A stretch of DNA of 48,191 nucleotides, from contig JABDAD010000001.1 in the NCBI GenBank assembly GCA_013289335.1, positions 1 through 48,191 of the forward strand, given 5' to 3'. The DNA is from Alphaproteobacteria bacterium. Lineage in GTDB: Bacteria; Pseudomonadota; Alphaproteobacteria; Rickettsiales; Rickettsiaceae. Every line of letters starts with the position of its first letter. The stretch's first letter is position 1. Both the position numbers and the translations under genes were made by a program. The notes below the pieces were generated by a model that was given only the letters and a program-made list of their open reading frames with translations, did no database searches and was not told the DNA's origin. This document shows, one piece after another, positions 35,627 to 45,700 of the stretch.

Positions 35627-36451
35627 TCTTTTAAGCTTTTGGTTACACCTCAAAGAAGCTACGGCTGCCATATACAGAACTTTACGAAATTTACTTCTAC
35701 CTGCAAAAATTGACCTTTTTCCTTTGTAATTACCACTTTCCCTTGCATAGGGACCTAAGCTAACAAGTGAAGTTAACTTGTTAAACTCAATATGGCAAAG
35801 TTCAGGTATTTCACAAATAGCAGTGGTAGCAACAGTAATACCAACACCAGGAATAGATATTAATTTGCCAACTTGATCCTGTATCTTAGTATCATTGTTA
35901 CATACCTCTTTAATAGCATTTTGAACATGTTCTAATTGCTTATCAAGATACTTCAAATGTTTAGTAATAGATTTTACAATAAATTGGTTGCTCTCATTTT
36001 CTAGTCTATTACTTTCTTGATTTTTAAAATACATTAGCTGTTCCCTTCTTCGTATTAAAGCATGCAAAGACTCTTGATTTTCCGAACTATATATCTCTTT
36101 AATTACTAAAGAAAACACAGTAGCATAATCAGATAAGAGTCTTGCATCTATATGATCAGTTTTAGCTAACCAACCTTTAGCCTTAGCATAAGAACGTACT
36201 TTATTAGGGTGAACAGTAGTAAAGTTAACCTTATGCGATTTAAGAAATTCTCTTAAGTTTTTTTCATACCCACCTGTAGGTTCAAATACTATAATAATTT
36301 CTGATAAAGATTGAGCATAGTATTTATTTAGATAATTTAGTATTTTGGTATAACCATTCTTGTTGTTTGTTAGTTCAAAAGACTTATCAGAAATAGGCAA
36401 ATAAATATGTAAAGATTTTTTACCAACATCAATACCAATATATATTGTCAT
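35576..36451 (-). CDS. IS110-family transposase, C-terminally truncated
   Basis: This is a DEDD-type recombinase that moves IS110 elements as a circle. The N-terminal RuvC-like domain shows IGIDVGKKSLHIYL, IIVFEPTGGYEKNL and KTDHIDARLLSDYA, supplying the acidic residues. The C-terminal Tnp_20 part shows LISIPGVGITVATTAICEIPE and the serine-containing SLGPYARESGNYKGKRSI (in parts), then LYMAAVASLRCN. The family normally continues with a GK-x-x-KVA...RKLL helix, as in the neighbouring relic; here the frame instead enters a palindromic repeat and stops at 291 residues. Whether it is still active is doubtful. A structured region upstream may encode its guide RNA. Confidence 0.85.
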   Translation of the reverse strand: MTIYIGIDVGKKSLHIYLPISDKSFELTNNKNGYTKILNYLNKYYAQSLSEIIIVFEPTGGYEKNLREFLKSHKVNFTTVHPNKVRSYAKAKGWLAKTDHIDARLLSDYATVFSLVIKEIYSSENQESLHALIRRREQLMYFKNQESNRLENESNQFIVKSITKHLKYLDKQLEHVQNAIKEVCNNDTKIQDQVGKLISIPGVGITVATTAICEIPELCHIEFNKLTSLVSLGPYARESGNYKGKRSIFAGRSKFRKVLYMAAVASLRCNQKLKRVIRIYSKKKRSLLSQG

Positions 36452-36478
36452 AAATTACCTTCATTGTTATAGTTAAAA

Positions 36479-36612
36479 AGGATAGGCTACATACTCATAC
36501 ACAAGGTTAAATCCTTTCGACATCCGTTCGTAGTCATTATCCAAAGGATGGGTCTCTGCTAGCGTTCGAAGTCTAAAGCCCCCACCCAGGATTCAGTTTA
36601 CCCATCCTACCA
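36479..36612 (-). ncRNA. Candidate IS110 bridge RNA region
   Basis: Directly upstream of the transposase (same strand) is a conspicuously more G+C-rich, structured stretch. GGATGGGT (36546-36553) is the exact reverse complement of ACCCATCC (36600-36607), closing a ~46-base internal loop that contains CCCCCACCC and TTCGAA. A second half holds ACATCCGTTCG and GGTTAAATCC. IS110-family elements of the IS621 type encode a bridge RNA in the left non-coding end that pairs with target and donor DNA. Location and structure fit this, but no loop has been matched to target or donor. Confidence 0.4.
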
Positions 36613-36927
36613 AAAATATAATTGATCAAATTATACTTGTCTTGGTATCTCTTATCGTATGAATTTAGGATAAGGTAGAGATGAGAAGGGTATAGAATAA
36701 GGCGTGACAGAGATTAGAGTGTTGAGTTATTGTTATTTTTTGAACAAAAACAAGTGCTCAAGCACTAGAAGGAAGTGTACCACCACTGTATATTATTTAG
36801 TAGATAATTTTTTTGTTGACTATTATTACGGATGCTCAGCGTTCAAAGGAAAAAATATCTTGAAATACAACTTATAGTTGACTAATTAAAGATAATTTGT
36901 AATTATTTATTAAATAAATGAGGCAAA
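36613..36927. other. Spacer upstream of ankyrin gene
   Basis: This 315-bp A+T-rich stretch has no gene. It probably includes the outer end of the IS110 element and the promoter of the ankyrin-deaminase pair. TTGACT at 36878-36883 with TAATTA 16 bases later is a weak promoter candidate. GAGG precedes the ATG at 36928. Confidence 0.5.
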
Positions 36928-38229
36928 ATGTCTAAGAAACGACCTTTGACTGTACGAGATGATGTATTTGAGGAGATTGACACGTTTATATCGTGGATGG
37001 GCTCTGGATTTTCAAGGGCCACTCAAAAGATCAGAAAGATCGCTGATGATCTAAGAATTCCTGCTAAAAAAATAGAACCGTTTGTTAGAGATATGTTTTC
37101 TGTAATTACCAATTATAAAAAAGTTTTTTTAGAAAATAAGTCTATGATTTATTCCGAAGATTCTAATTCAACTGAATTAGAAAATGAGGAATCAGTGTTG
37201 CAAATGATTCTTCGTATCAAAGAACTCCATTCTTACGCAACTGAAATACAAAAATTAAAAAGTGAAATTACTGGTGGAACTTCATTTAGAGGCGAGAGTA
37301 AACTTTTTTTAATTAATTTACTGACTCTCCAAAATTCTCCTATAATACAGGAATATGACAGTGTGCATGACGCTGTAGAAGATTTGTTTGAAAAGATGAT
37401 AGATGGACTTAGTATATTAAAAAAGGGATTGAAGAAAAAATTATTTGATGCAGAAGAAAAAGATTCACAAGAGAAGCGAGTCCGCAGTGATGTAGGTATT
37501 GGTAGTACAGTAAAGGATGAAGAGAAATGTTCAGATGTTGAAGAAGAAGCTATAGAAGCAAGAAGACTATCTGAAGAAACTTTAAGTCTAGCAGCGCCAT
37601 CATATGAAGAGGAATATGAAGAGGAAGATGATAATTCTGTAATGAATGAATACTCGGATGTGGTGCTAATTGCAGAAATTCCAGAGGAAAAACAATATGA
37701 GGCGTTTTCAAAAGCTATTATAGAAAACAACATACCTGAAATTAGGAAATTAATAGTAGAAGGTTATTATAATATCAACGCTAGGGGGCTAAATGGAAGA
37801 ACAGCTCTGCATAAAGCTACTTCAATGGAAAGAGCAGAAATAGTAAAGTTTTTGTTAGAAGAAACAAATGCAGATCGTAATGCTCGAGATAAATATGACG
37901 ATACGCCATTGTATCTAGCCATTAGTTGTCATAAGTTAAAATGTCTTTTCGAGTTACTAAATAATGAAAAAGAGCGTTTAATCTGGGATGTTGGTAAAGG
38001 ATCAAACAAACCAATTGTTGCAGCAGTAAAATATAAAGCTTGTTATGAAAAGTTGAAATCATATGCAGAGACTCATCCATTTCCTCCTGATCAAATAATT
38101 GATGAAGATATAAAAGTTGCTATGGAGTCAGCATACGGATTATATCACATATCTTTGCCTGAAATAACAGATTTTTTAGGGGCCATGGGATATGACGCTT
38201 CAGCAGTAACTTTAGAGACAGTACTATGA
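36928..38229 (+). CDS. Ankyrin-repeat protein
   Basis: This 433-residue protein has no signal peptide. Residues 1-170 are helical and not recognised (begins MSKKRPLTVRDDVFEEIDTF). Residues 170-250 are acidic and disordered-looking (EEEYEEEDDNS). Residues ~256-350 hold about two and a half ankyrin repeats: AIIENNIPEIRKLIVEGYYNIN, then NGRTALHKATSMERAEIVKFLL, then DDTPLYLAISCHKLKCLFELL. Ankyrin proteins of Rickettsiales are frequent type IV effectors binding host proteins. Its stop overlaps the start of the deaminase-like gene (ATGA), so the two are translationally coupled and probably act together. The partner relation is inferred. Confidence 0.82.
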   Translation: MSKKRPLTVRDDVFEEIDTFISWMGSGFSRATQKIRKIADDLRIPAKKIEPFVRDMFSVITNYKKVFLENKSMIYSEDSNSTELENEESVLQMILRIKELHSYATEIQKLKSEITGGTSFRGESKLFLINLLTLQNSPIIQEYDSVHDAVEDLFEKMIDGLSILKKGLKKKLFDAEEKDSQEKRVRSDVGIGSTVKDEEKCSDVEEEAIEARRLSEETLSLAAPSYEEEYEEEDDNSVMNEYSDVVLIAEIPEEKQYEAFSKAIIENNIPEIRKLIVEGYYNINARGLNGRTALHKATSMERAEIVKFLLEETNADRNARDKYDDTPLYLAISCHKLKCLFELLNNEKERLIWDVGKGSNKPIVAAVKYKACYEKLKSYAETHPFPPDQIIDEDIKVAMESAYGLYHISLPEITDFLGAMGYDASAVTLETVL

Positions 38230-39755
38230 GTAAAAAAGTTGCTATTGAAGAACCAACTATACATAGTCTCTCTAGCTCTAGTTTTAATGATTGGTTACAA
38301 GAGTTTGCCACTAATCTAAAAACCCTAGGACCATACCTTCCACCGTATACTGAAGAAAAAAGAGATCCTTCGAAAGAAGGATTTAATAATTTTATGCCAC
38401 GTAAATATAAGACACTTGAAGAACTCGATATGTTTGGCAAAAATTATGAAGAGACTTATCTTCAGGATGCTATTGCTCGAGTGACAGTTATTATGAAACC
38501 TGTTGGAGCTGTTTATTATACAGAAGATGGTGGTCCTGTACTTAAACTAGGATATAATAAAACATTAGAATGTAGAGTAGAAGAGCTTAGTAAAATAATA
38601 TTAGATATTAAATCATTACTTAGTATGGGAGGAAAACCCTCATGTGAAGCACTTGAAAAAAAGCTCGAATTATTATCCAAAATCTTTTTTTTCCAAGAGT
38701 ATAAGGTTGTACAAAACTATATAAGTCTTCTAGAAAATTTACAAGGTGAAGGACTTTTTCCAGAGGAAGCCCTAGATAGTTTAAAAGGGATTTTTGAATA
38801 CGGCAATAACATTGCGAAATATTATCGTGCTAGTACAAAGGACGCTAGCACTAGTAGTTCTGAGCACATATTTCCTACATGTAATTTCGAAAGTATAGTA
38901 CCTTTTTTAAGAGAGTTAGAGTTCCCACTTGAGAATAAAGAACTTCTTTTAAAATCAGTAGGAAAAAATGAACTATCAGGATTATTTATAGTTTTGCATT
39001 ACTGTTTAAGTGATTATTTTTGTAGGAATAGAGAGTCAGAATTTTTTTCCACTTTTGAAGATGCATCTAAGTGCTTTACTAGAGCAATAATGGATGTTGA
39101 AAGAATTTTTCAAAGTAGAAGTTTAAACCCAGAATTTAGTCATGAGGTTATTGAGAATCCTGAGAAGCTTCATGCTGAGTTACTTGTTGCTGATATAGAA
39201 TTAAAAAAACCTCCTATCCCAGAGGATAGGTATAAAACTAATATAATTACCAAATATATTGGTGTATCTAAAGGTTCATGCGTGCTTTGTACAGCTAGTT
39301 TAAATTATATAGGAGCAGAAGATTATACTAGGGGATGCCCTGGAATTTTATATTTGGATTGGGTATTACCGAGGTGGAAAAGAGAAGACGCAGGTTTTGT
39401 TGAATATTTAAAGTCATATCTTAACGAAGCTAAAGTTAAGGCTGGTAGTTATGCTGCGTATGATCAAGACAAATATTATAATCCATCCAATGCAGAATTT
39501 TCAGATAGTGAAGATGAGATAGCTACAACACCAGAAGCTACGGTTATGACAATTACTAGGAGGTCCGACAAGTGGTTTAAGAAACTTATGATAGTAGTGT
39601 CCCCAGAAGTAGTGGATACACCAACTATCCATAATATTTCTGGTTCAAGTACTGAAATGCAAGGAGATGATGTTGAGGGCGGAGCCGTTCCAAAGTCACA
39701 AGAAGATACATCACTTACTGGTCATAATGGAATCCTACTGAACCATTTAGAATAA
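38226..39755 (+). CDS. Putative OTT_1508-like zinc deaminase domain protein
   Basis: The 509-residue protein has an unrecognised helical N-terminal two thirds. Residues 312-360 show EKLHAELLVAD, then KYIGVSKGSCVLCTASLNY. This His-Ala-Glu (316-318) plus Cys-x-x-Cys (352-355) arrangement is the zinc and proton-shuttle signature of the cytidine deaminase superfamily, and YIGxSKxSCxLC is the form I associate with OTT_1508-like deaminases of Orientia and fungi. TRGCPGILYLDWVLP follows. Substrate (nucleotide, nucleic acid or protein) is unknown. No signal peptide is seen. The ATGA overlap couples it to the ankyrin gene. The domain call rests on the motif; the toxin or effector role is inference. 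Confidence 0.68.
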   Translation: MSKKVAIEEPTIHSLSSSSFNDWLQEFATNLKTLGPYLPPYTEEKRDPSKEGFNNFMPRKYKTLEELDMFGKNYEETYLQDAIARVTVIMKPVGAVYYTEDGGPVLKLGYNKTLECRVEELSKIILDIKSLLSMGGKPSCEALEKKLELLSKIFFFQEYKVVQNYISLLENLQGEGLFPEEALDSLKGIFEYGNNIAKYYRASTKDASTSSSEHIFPTCNFESIVPFLRELEFPLENKELLLKSVGKNELSGLFIVLHYCLSDYFCRNRESEFFSTFEDASKCFTRAIMDVERIFQSRSLNPEFSHEVIENPEKLHAELLVADIELKKPPIPEDRYKTNIITKYIGVSKGSCVLCTASLNYIGAEDYTRGCPGILYLDWVLPRWKREDAGFVEYLKSYLNEAKVKAGSYAAYDQDKYYNPSNAEFSDSEDEIATTPEATVMTITRRSDKWFKKLMIVVSPEVVDTPTIHNISGSSTEMQGDDVEGGAVPKSQEDTSLTGHNGILLNHLE

Positions 39756-39982
39756 GTCAGCTCAGTAATTGGTCTTGCTTATCCGACTTTTAGGGCTAGT
39801 TTTGAATAATTGCATTTGATGTATAAAAACTATATACGGATTCCACTTTCTTACCGTTTTTGTATTTGGACCCACTAGTACCCTAGGTGACCAAGCTACT
39901 TTTACTGGAATTCCAGCTTGATTTTGTTGTAGAATAAAACAACTTAAAAACCTTGAACTCCAGTCTTTCTGCTCTAACTGTG

Positions 39983-40958
39983 TTAAGAGTCAAGTATTAG
40001 ATGTGGATTAAATTGAGCATTTTTTTTAATTACTCCGAAGACAATATGTAGAAGTTTACGCATAATAGCAACAATGATTACTTTAACAGGTTTTCCTTTG
40101 CTAGACAATTTTTGAGTAAATTTCTTGAATATTGGGTTATGATTCTTTGCAACTATAGTAGGAAAGTATAGAGCTTTCCGTAAATTGGAAGAGCCAATTT
40201 TTGATATAGAAGTTTTGCCTTTTAAGGATGTACCAGAAGTTCTATGTTTGGGAGTAAGACCAGCATAAGCAGCTAAGTCTCTAGCACTACTGAAATATCC
40301 TATGTCAGGAGATTCTGCAAGTATAGCGATAACCGTAGTCTTACCTACCCCTGGAATAGTTATAATATTATCTACTTTATGTTTTAGCTCAAGTATTATA
40401 ATTAAGTAGCTTATCGATATCAGATTCAATGTGTTTAATTTCTCCGGTAATATGCTTAGCAAGCTTCCTATAACTAGTACAAACTGATTTAGGTAAGTGA
40501 TCTTTATTCTCAAGATAATTCTGAGTTTGTACATATTGAGTTTTAAGATTCTGTAAGCAGCGATATAAGTCTTGTAATTCTTGTGTGTTTTACTTTTAGG
40601 AATATATAAAGGTAGATCATTTTTACTAGCGAATTCTGCTATAATCATACTATCAAGTTCATCTGTTTTATGACGACATAATTTGCTTTTAGCAAAAGCG
40701 TTAAATACACGAAGGGTTAATTATACTCACTTGATGGCCATTATTATACAAAAAATTAGCAAATGACTTACCATAACTACCTGTAGCCTCAATACAAGCT
40801 ACAACTTTAGCAACTTTATGTTTTTGTAGCCATTTAGTTAGGAGTTTAAAACCTTATTGATTATTATCTATTCTTGTTTGATAATATTTAGTGTCAATGA
40901 GTAATTATATTGATAGATCTAATTTTGAGACATCGATTCCTAAAATAGCTTTAGACAT
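39983..40958 (-). pseudogene. Decayed IS110-family transposase
   Basis: A former start at 40958 is preceded by AAGGAG and reads MSKAILGIDVSKLDLSI, then meets a stop. The frame continues with CIEATGSYGKSFANFLYNNG, a second stop lies in between, and then the frame shifts to FNAFAKSKLCRHKTDELDSM. Another shift leads to TQELQDLYRCLQNLKTQY and KHITGEIKHIESDIDKLLNY. A third leads to the intact last ~100 codons (IITIPGVGKTTVIAILAE, AAYAGLTPKHRTSG, KGKPVKVIIVAIMRKLLH). At least two stops and three frameshifts show it is dead. The sequence differs from the transposase at 35576, so it is a different IS110 element. Confidence 0.85.
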
Positions 40959-41244
40959 AATATTGCTCCTTGATGTAAACTGTTAATATAAAGTGCGAAA
41001 AAGCTTTGAGCTAACCATGTTTATACAGAATAAGCATAAGCTTTTCTTAAGATACTGTCCAGCCTTGGGCTTTTTGAAAGAGGGCTCTTATCAGTGCCAC
41101 AAATTTTTACTTTACTATTTTTATTAATTGAATAATGTTTATTGTTCTAAGAATCTGATTCGATAAATAAAGTTCTATGTAATATCAAAATACAAGTTTA
41201 AAACATAATATGTACTATTTTGAAATACAAAAACAACTAGAAAA

Positions 41245-41859
41245 ATGATACTTGAAAACATATTGCTAGGTATCTCACTTGCAGCGCCAATAGGACCAGT
41301 TAGTATTGAAATGATAAACCGCGGCTTAAAAAAGGGATTTTGGGCAGCTTTTATAATAAGACTTGGAGGATGTATTGGCAATATTCTCTGCTTAATACTA
41401 GCTCACTTTTGCTTATCGAGCTTATTGGTTTATCCGCTTATTATTAATTTAATAAGTGTCACTGGCGCTGTATTTTTAATATATATGGGGTTTAAAAATT
41501 TTCTAAAAAAAGAGCTGAACTTAATTGCTTCTAATAAATTAATTTCTATGGTTGAGAAAAATGGGTTACTTGTAGGATTTATTTTATCATTAGCAAATCC
41601 AGTATCTATTGTGTTTTGGCTTGGAATATTTGCAGCTACCATAAATACTCCTGATGCTGAATCTTCAAATTTTGGTCTTAGTTTATTTATTATTATTGGG
41701 GTTTTAATCTGGGGTGCTTTTTTAAGTGGAGTGCTCGCCTTAGGAAATCGTTTCTTAAAACCACCTATAATTTTAGTAATTACTAAAATTGCTGGGTTGG
41801 TATTAGTGGCCTTTGGCATTAAGTATTGCTGGCTTAGTATTAGCAAAATATTTATCTAA
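41245..41859 (+). CDS. LysE/RhtB-family exporter
   Basis: This 204-residue inner-membrane protein has about six hydrophobic helices. The N-terminal signature SLAAPIGPVSIEMINRGLKKGFW (in parts) matches the LysE family's G--PGP---V---GL--G pattern. ILSLANPVSIVFWLGIFAA fits the second conserved region (-NP-----W). The family exports amino acids such as lysine, threonine or homoserine lactone-like compounds; the substrate here is not predictable. The start is ATG after weak GAAAAATG context. It lies alone between the decayed IS110 and an unknown gene. Confidence 0.87.
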   Translation: MILENILLGISLAAPIGPVSIEMINRGLKKGFWAAFIIRLGGCIGNILCLILAHFCLSSLLVYPLIINLISVTGAVFLIYMGFKNFLKKELNLIASNKLISMVEKNGLLVGFILSLANPVSIVFWLGIFAATINTPDAESSNFGLSLFIIIGVLIWGAFLSGVLALGNRFLKPPIILVITKIAGLVLVAFGIKYCWLSISKIFI

Positions 41860-42000
41860 CAATATATAGAAGGATTTTAATAAATGATCCGTAGATTTGA
41901 TCTCTACATATCGAGTAGGTTAGGATTAACTAAAAAAATAGTAGCTTAATGAATATTATTTATCTATGGTATTTATGTTAAATAATATGAAAGAAGCATT

Positions 42001-42591
42001 ATGAAAAGAAAAGATATTTCAAAAGATGAGGCTTATGCATGGAATAAGGTCCCTGATCTTACAGAAAAGGAACTCAATGATATAGAGCATATTCAAAAAA
42101 TTATACAATTGATGATTCACAATGACATGAAATCATGTGGTCGTTATTCTATGAAGTATAATGGTTATGAATTTTCTGTTTTAAAGAAAGAGAAAGGAGA
42201 AGAATTTGAAATTGATATTATGTTTACCCATGAAAAAGGCAAAGTAGTCCAATGGTTCGGAACTATTAAGAAATATCAAATGAGTCTTGAGTCAGAGTTA
42301 AAAGAAGAGTTAGGCATAAATATTATAGATATACCGAAGGAAATTCCGATGCATAATGTACATAAGTGTATAGATCTGTGTATTCATACTGAGGTTAGAT
42401 CAGAGAGTTTTCTTGTTGATAATATGAAGGTATCGTGGGAAACCTTATCACGTGGAAGACATTATATGTTTAATATCCTTGAGATCCCTTATTACCCTTT
42501 CTTTGATAATGAAGATGGAATTGTACGTAGCTATCACGAATCTTCTCGACCTCTTGCTGGGGATAGTGGTAGTGAGGAATATAGCGAGTAG
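42001..42591 (+). CDS. Hypothetical protein
   Basis: The 196-residue soluble product was not recognised. It starts MKRKDISKDEAYAWNKVPDL, has a probable mixed alpha/beta middle (YSMKYNGYEFSVLKKEKGEE, IMFTHEKGKVVQWFGTIKKY) and ends with a Ser/Glu-rich tail (SSRPLAGDSGSEEYSE). AAAGAAG lies seven bases before the ATG. Cys is present but no metal-binding pattern is clear. It lies between the exporter and the NB-ARC genes, which are on the opposite strand. No function is offered. Confidence 0.68.
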   Translation: MKRKDISKDEAYAWNKVPDLTEKELNDIEHIQKIIQLMIHNDMKSCGRYSMKYNGYEFSVLKKEKGEEFEIDIMFTHEKGKVVQWFGTIKKYQMSLESELKEELGINIIDIPKEIPMHNVHKCIDLCIHTEVRSESFLVDNMKVSWETLSRGRHYMFNILEIPYYPFFDNEDGIVRSYHESSRPLAGDSGSEEYSE

Positions 42592-42721
42592 TCATGGGAA
42601 CCGTCATTATGATTGCGTAAATTTGGACCAGGATTTGGTAGGTTTGGTATGGGTATGATTCTATCCCACAACAACAATTAACTGTCAGATTAACTCATTA
42701 CTTTTACAATTAACGCTTACC

Positions 42722-45700
42722 TTATAAGTTGTCTTTTTTATTCAAAATCTGCTGTTTTATCTTCTTAGCCTTTTTTATATAATTGTGTTCAAGGTTAAGT
42801 CCTGGATAATTTTGTAATATATTACTGGCACGTTCAACCAGAGATAGAGCATAGTTATCATTATGTGTTATATTCTCCAATTGTGCCAAAGAAATTAGAG
42901 CATTTGCTACCTCAGGGTGATTGGGTCCATAGTAGCTTTCTTGAAATGCCATTGCTTTTTCCAATAGTTCTCTAGCCATACAGTATTCACCTAAACGCAA
43001 ATATGTTTCTCCTAAGACATCCATAGTATATATTATTGCAACATGATTATGAGTGCCATAATAATTCTCTTGAATTGCTAGAGCTTCTTTTAGCAATGTT
43101 TTTGCTTTATTATAATCCCCTAACAATAAATAGGTTTGTCCCAAACGGCTTAAAGTAAATGCGATTTCTGTGTGTTTGCGAGTGCCATAATAATGTTCTT
43201 GAATAGATAATGCTTCTTCAAATAATATTTGAGCTTTACTATGATCACCAGACCATAAATACGTTCTTCCTAAAGTATTAAGAATAAATGTTATTTCTAT
43301 ATGTTTACGAGTACCATAATAATTCTCATAAAAAGTTAAAGCCTCATTGGATAAAACTTTTGCTTTGTTATAATCTCCTAGGGATAAATATACCCTTGCT
43401 AAACGACGTATAGTAGAGGAGGTTTCTATATGTTTGCGGGTTCCATAATAGTTTTCTTGAATTGTTAGGGCCTCTTCTAAAAATGTTTTTGCTTTATTAT
43501 AATCCCCCAACCATAAATATGTATGTCCTAATCTGTGTAGAATCAATGCAATCTCTTTACGATTATGAGTAGAATGGTGTTTTTGATGAAAATTCAGGGC
43601 TTCTTCCAATAATTCTTTAGCTTTCTTATAATCTCCAAACCATAAATATACATGCCCTAAAACGTTGAGAGTTGTGATTATTTCTACATGGTTATGAGTG
43701 CCATAATAGTTTTCTTGAATTGTTAGAGCCTCCTCTAAAAGTGTTTTTGCTTTATTATAATCCCCAAGTTTACGGTATGCGTCTGCTATATATATTATTA
43801 ATTGCACAGAATCTAATAATCCTAAATGTTTTTTTGTATAAAAATATAAATCTTCAATCTGTGGTAACAATATTTTTACTAATTCATAATCATTAGATTT
43901 TTTGTTTTCTAATGGATAAATCTTTTTGATAGTATCTATTGCTTTTTTAAGAACTATTTTTTGTTCTTGTAAATTCATAGTTGATCTAATACAATCCTGC
44001 AACAAATGATGAATAGCAACTGTATCTGGGGTTACCTTTAACAAAGAATATTGGCGTAAAAAAGATACAATTTTATTAAATTCTATTTCTGTTTTATTGT
44101 CTGTGACTCCATATAAATATTCTATCAAGAATGATTTTGGGATGTCTACAAAATGACAAAAGGCTAAAATATTTAAAAGATTTATAGCTTTACCTGTTTT
44201 ATCGTTGTCTCTAATTTCTTTGAGTGATAAATTCCAAGCAATGTAGACTGGTATATGCCTATCTGACACTGGCATTACCTCACTTGAAAGAAGGATATTT
44301 TTCTCTTCTTTATACAACTCTAGGTATTTATCAATTGTAATTTGATTTTGCGCTATATATGCTCCTGCTTGTGATATAGCAAGTGGTAAATAACCGAGTT
44401 TCTTAACTAAAGTTGTACATTTGTCATGACACTGAGAATTAGATATTAGATTTTTTAATAATTCTAGAGATTCAGATTCTTCCATTACGTCTACTTCAAT
44501 AGCTGAAGGAATTTTATAATTACGAGAAGTTATTATTATATCTCCTTTCTGTGGTAAATATTTTTCTATAATTTCTATATTCGGAACATTATCAAATACC
44601 AATAGCAAGCTCTCTTGACTATTAAACCAATTCCTTACTACGGATATTTTTTGCTCCTCTTTCATATCATCTCTTAATAAGCCAAGTTCATTGCCTAATT
44701 TGAAATAATTTGCCTTTAGTTTATCTTCATCGTTAGCTGTTATCCATCCCCTAAAACTATAGTGTTTAACTGGATTATTAACTGCATCCAATGCTAGGTA
44801 GGTTTTCCCAACACCACCTAAGCCATGCAAACCCACTAAAATAGCTTGGTTTAATTTCTGCTCATTATGTTGTAATTTCGATAAAATTTCATCTCGTAAT
44901 CTTGTCCTATTGACAAAATATACTGGTAAATATGGTGTATTCCATGCGGACTCTATGGTTACGTTAGTTGTTTTATTATATTTCTGTTCTATATTCTGTG
45001 TATATGAAGATTTCTTAATAAGACAAAGACATAAAATTAGAACTGCCAATATGGCATAAATATATAGATGTGGTAGAGACTTTAGTTTTATTAAAATACT
45101 ATTTTTACTATTATTGTAGGTCTTAGTTGCTTTGAGATAATTTGACGAATCAGGTGATCCAGATGACACAATGGTATTGTATCGTTCATTAAACTTAACT
45201 AGTATTTCTTCAATCCTATTTCTATGATTATGGAAAAACTTTTTTAATATTTCAAAAAAAAGAAAATATTGATTCTCATACATTGAAACATCGATATAGT
45301 CAAAAGACTTATAGATAATGTTCCTATTATCGATAGGGCCTAAAGATAACAACAATGTGTTTGTTATATGTTTTTTGAAATCAAGTCTTTCTAAGACAAT
45401 CTCGTGTTCTTTTCCTTCCATTTGTTCTGTAGTTACCAGCGAGGGTTCTAAAATATAAATTTTGTAGTGTTTTGCAGATAGAGATGAAGGTAATGGTGGA
45501 AGAGATGAATAATGTTGCTGTTTATCTACACGAACATTATCCGTTAGAAGCTTTAGACTGTTTTGGAGATAATTTATTAATAAAATTTTACTATTATAAT
45601 CTTGTTTTTGTAAAGAATCAATGACTTGTTGATATCTGGTAATAGAAAAACTTTCTATTCTATCTTTAAGAAAAGATGCTACTTCATTTAAACTTTCATA

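Noticed and set aside
36928..39755. Ankyrin-deaminase pair as a classical toxin-antitoxin module
   Set aside because: Both proteins are large, and neither resembles a known antitoxin; the coupling alone is not enough to claim this.
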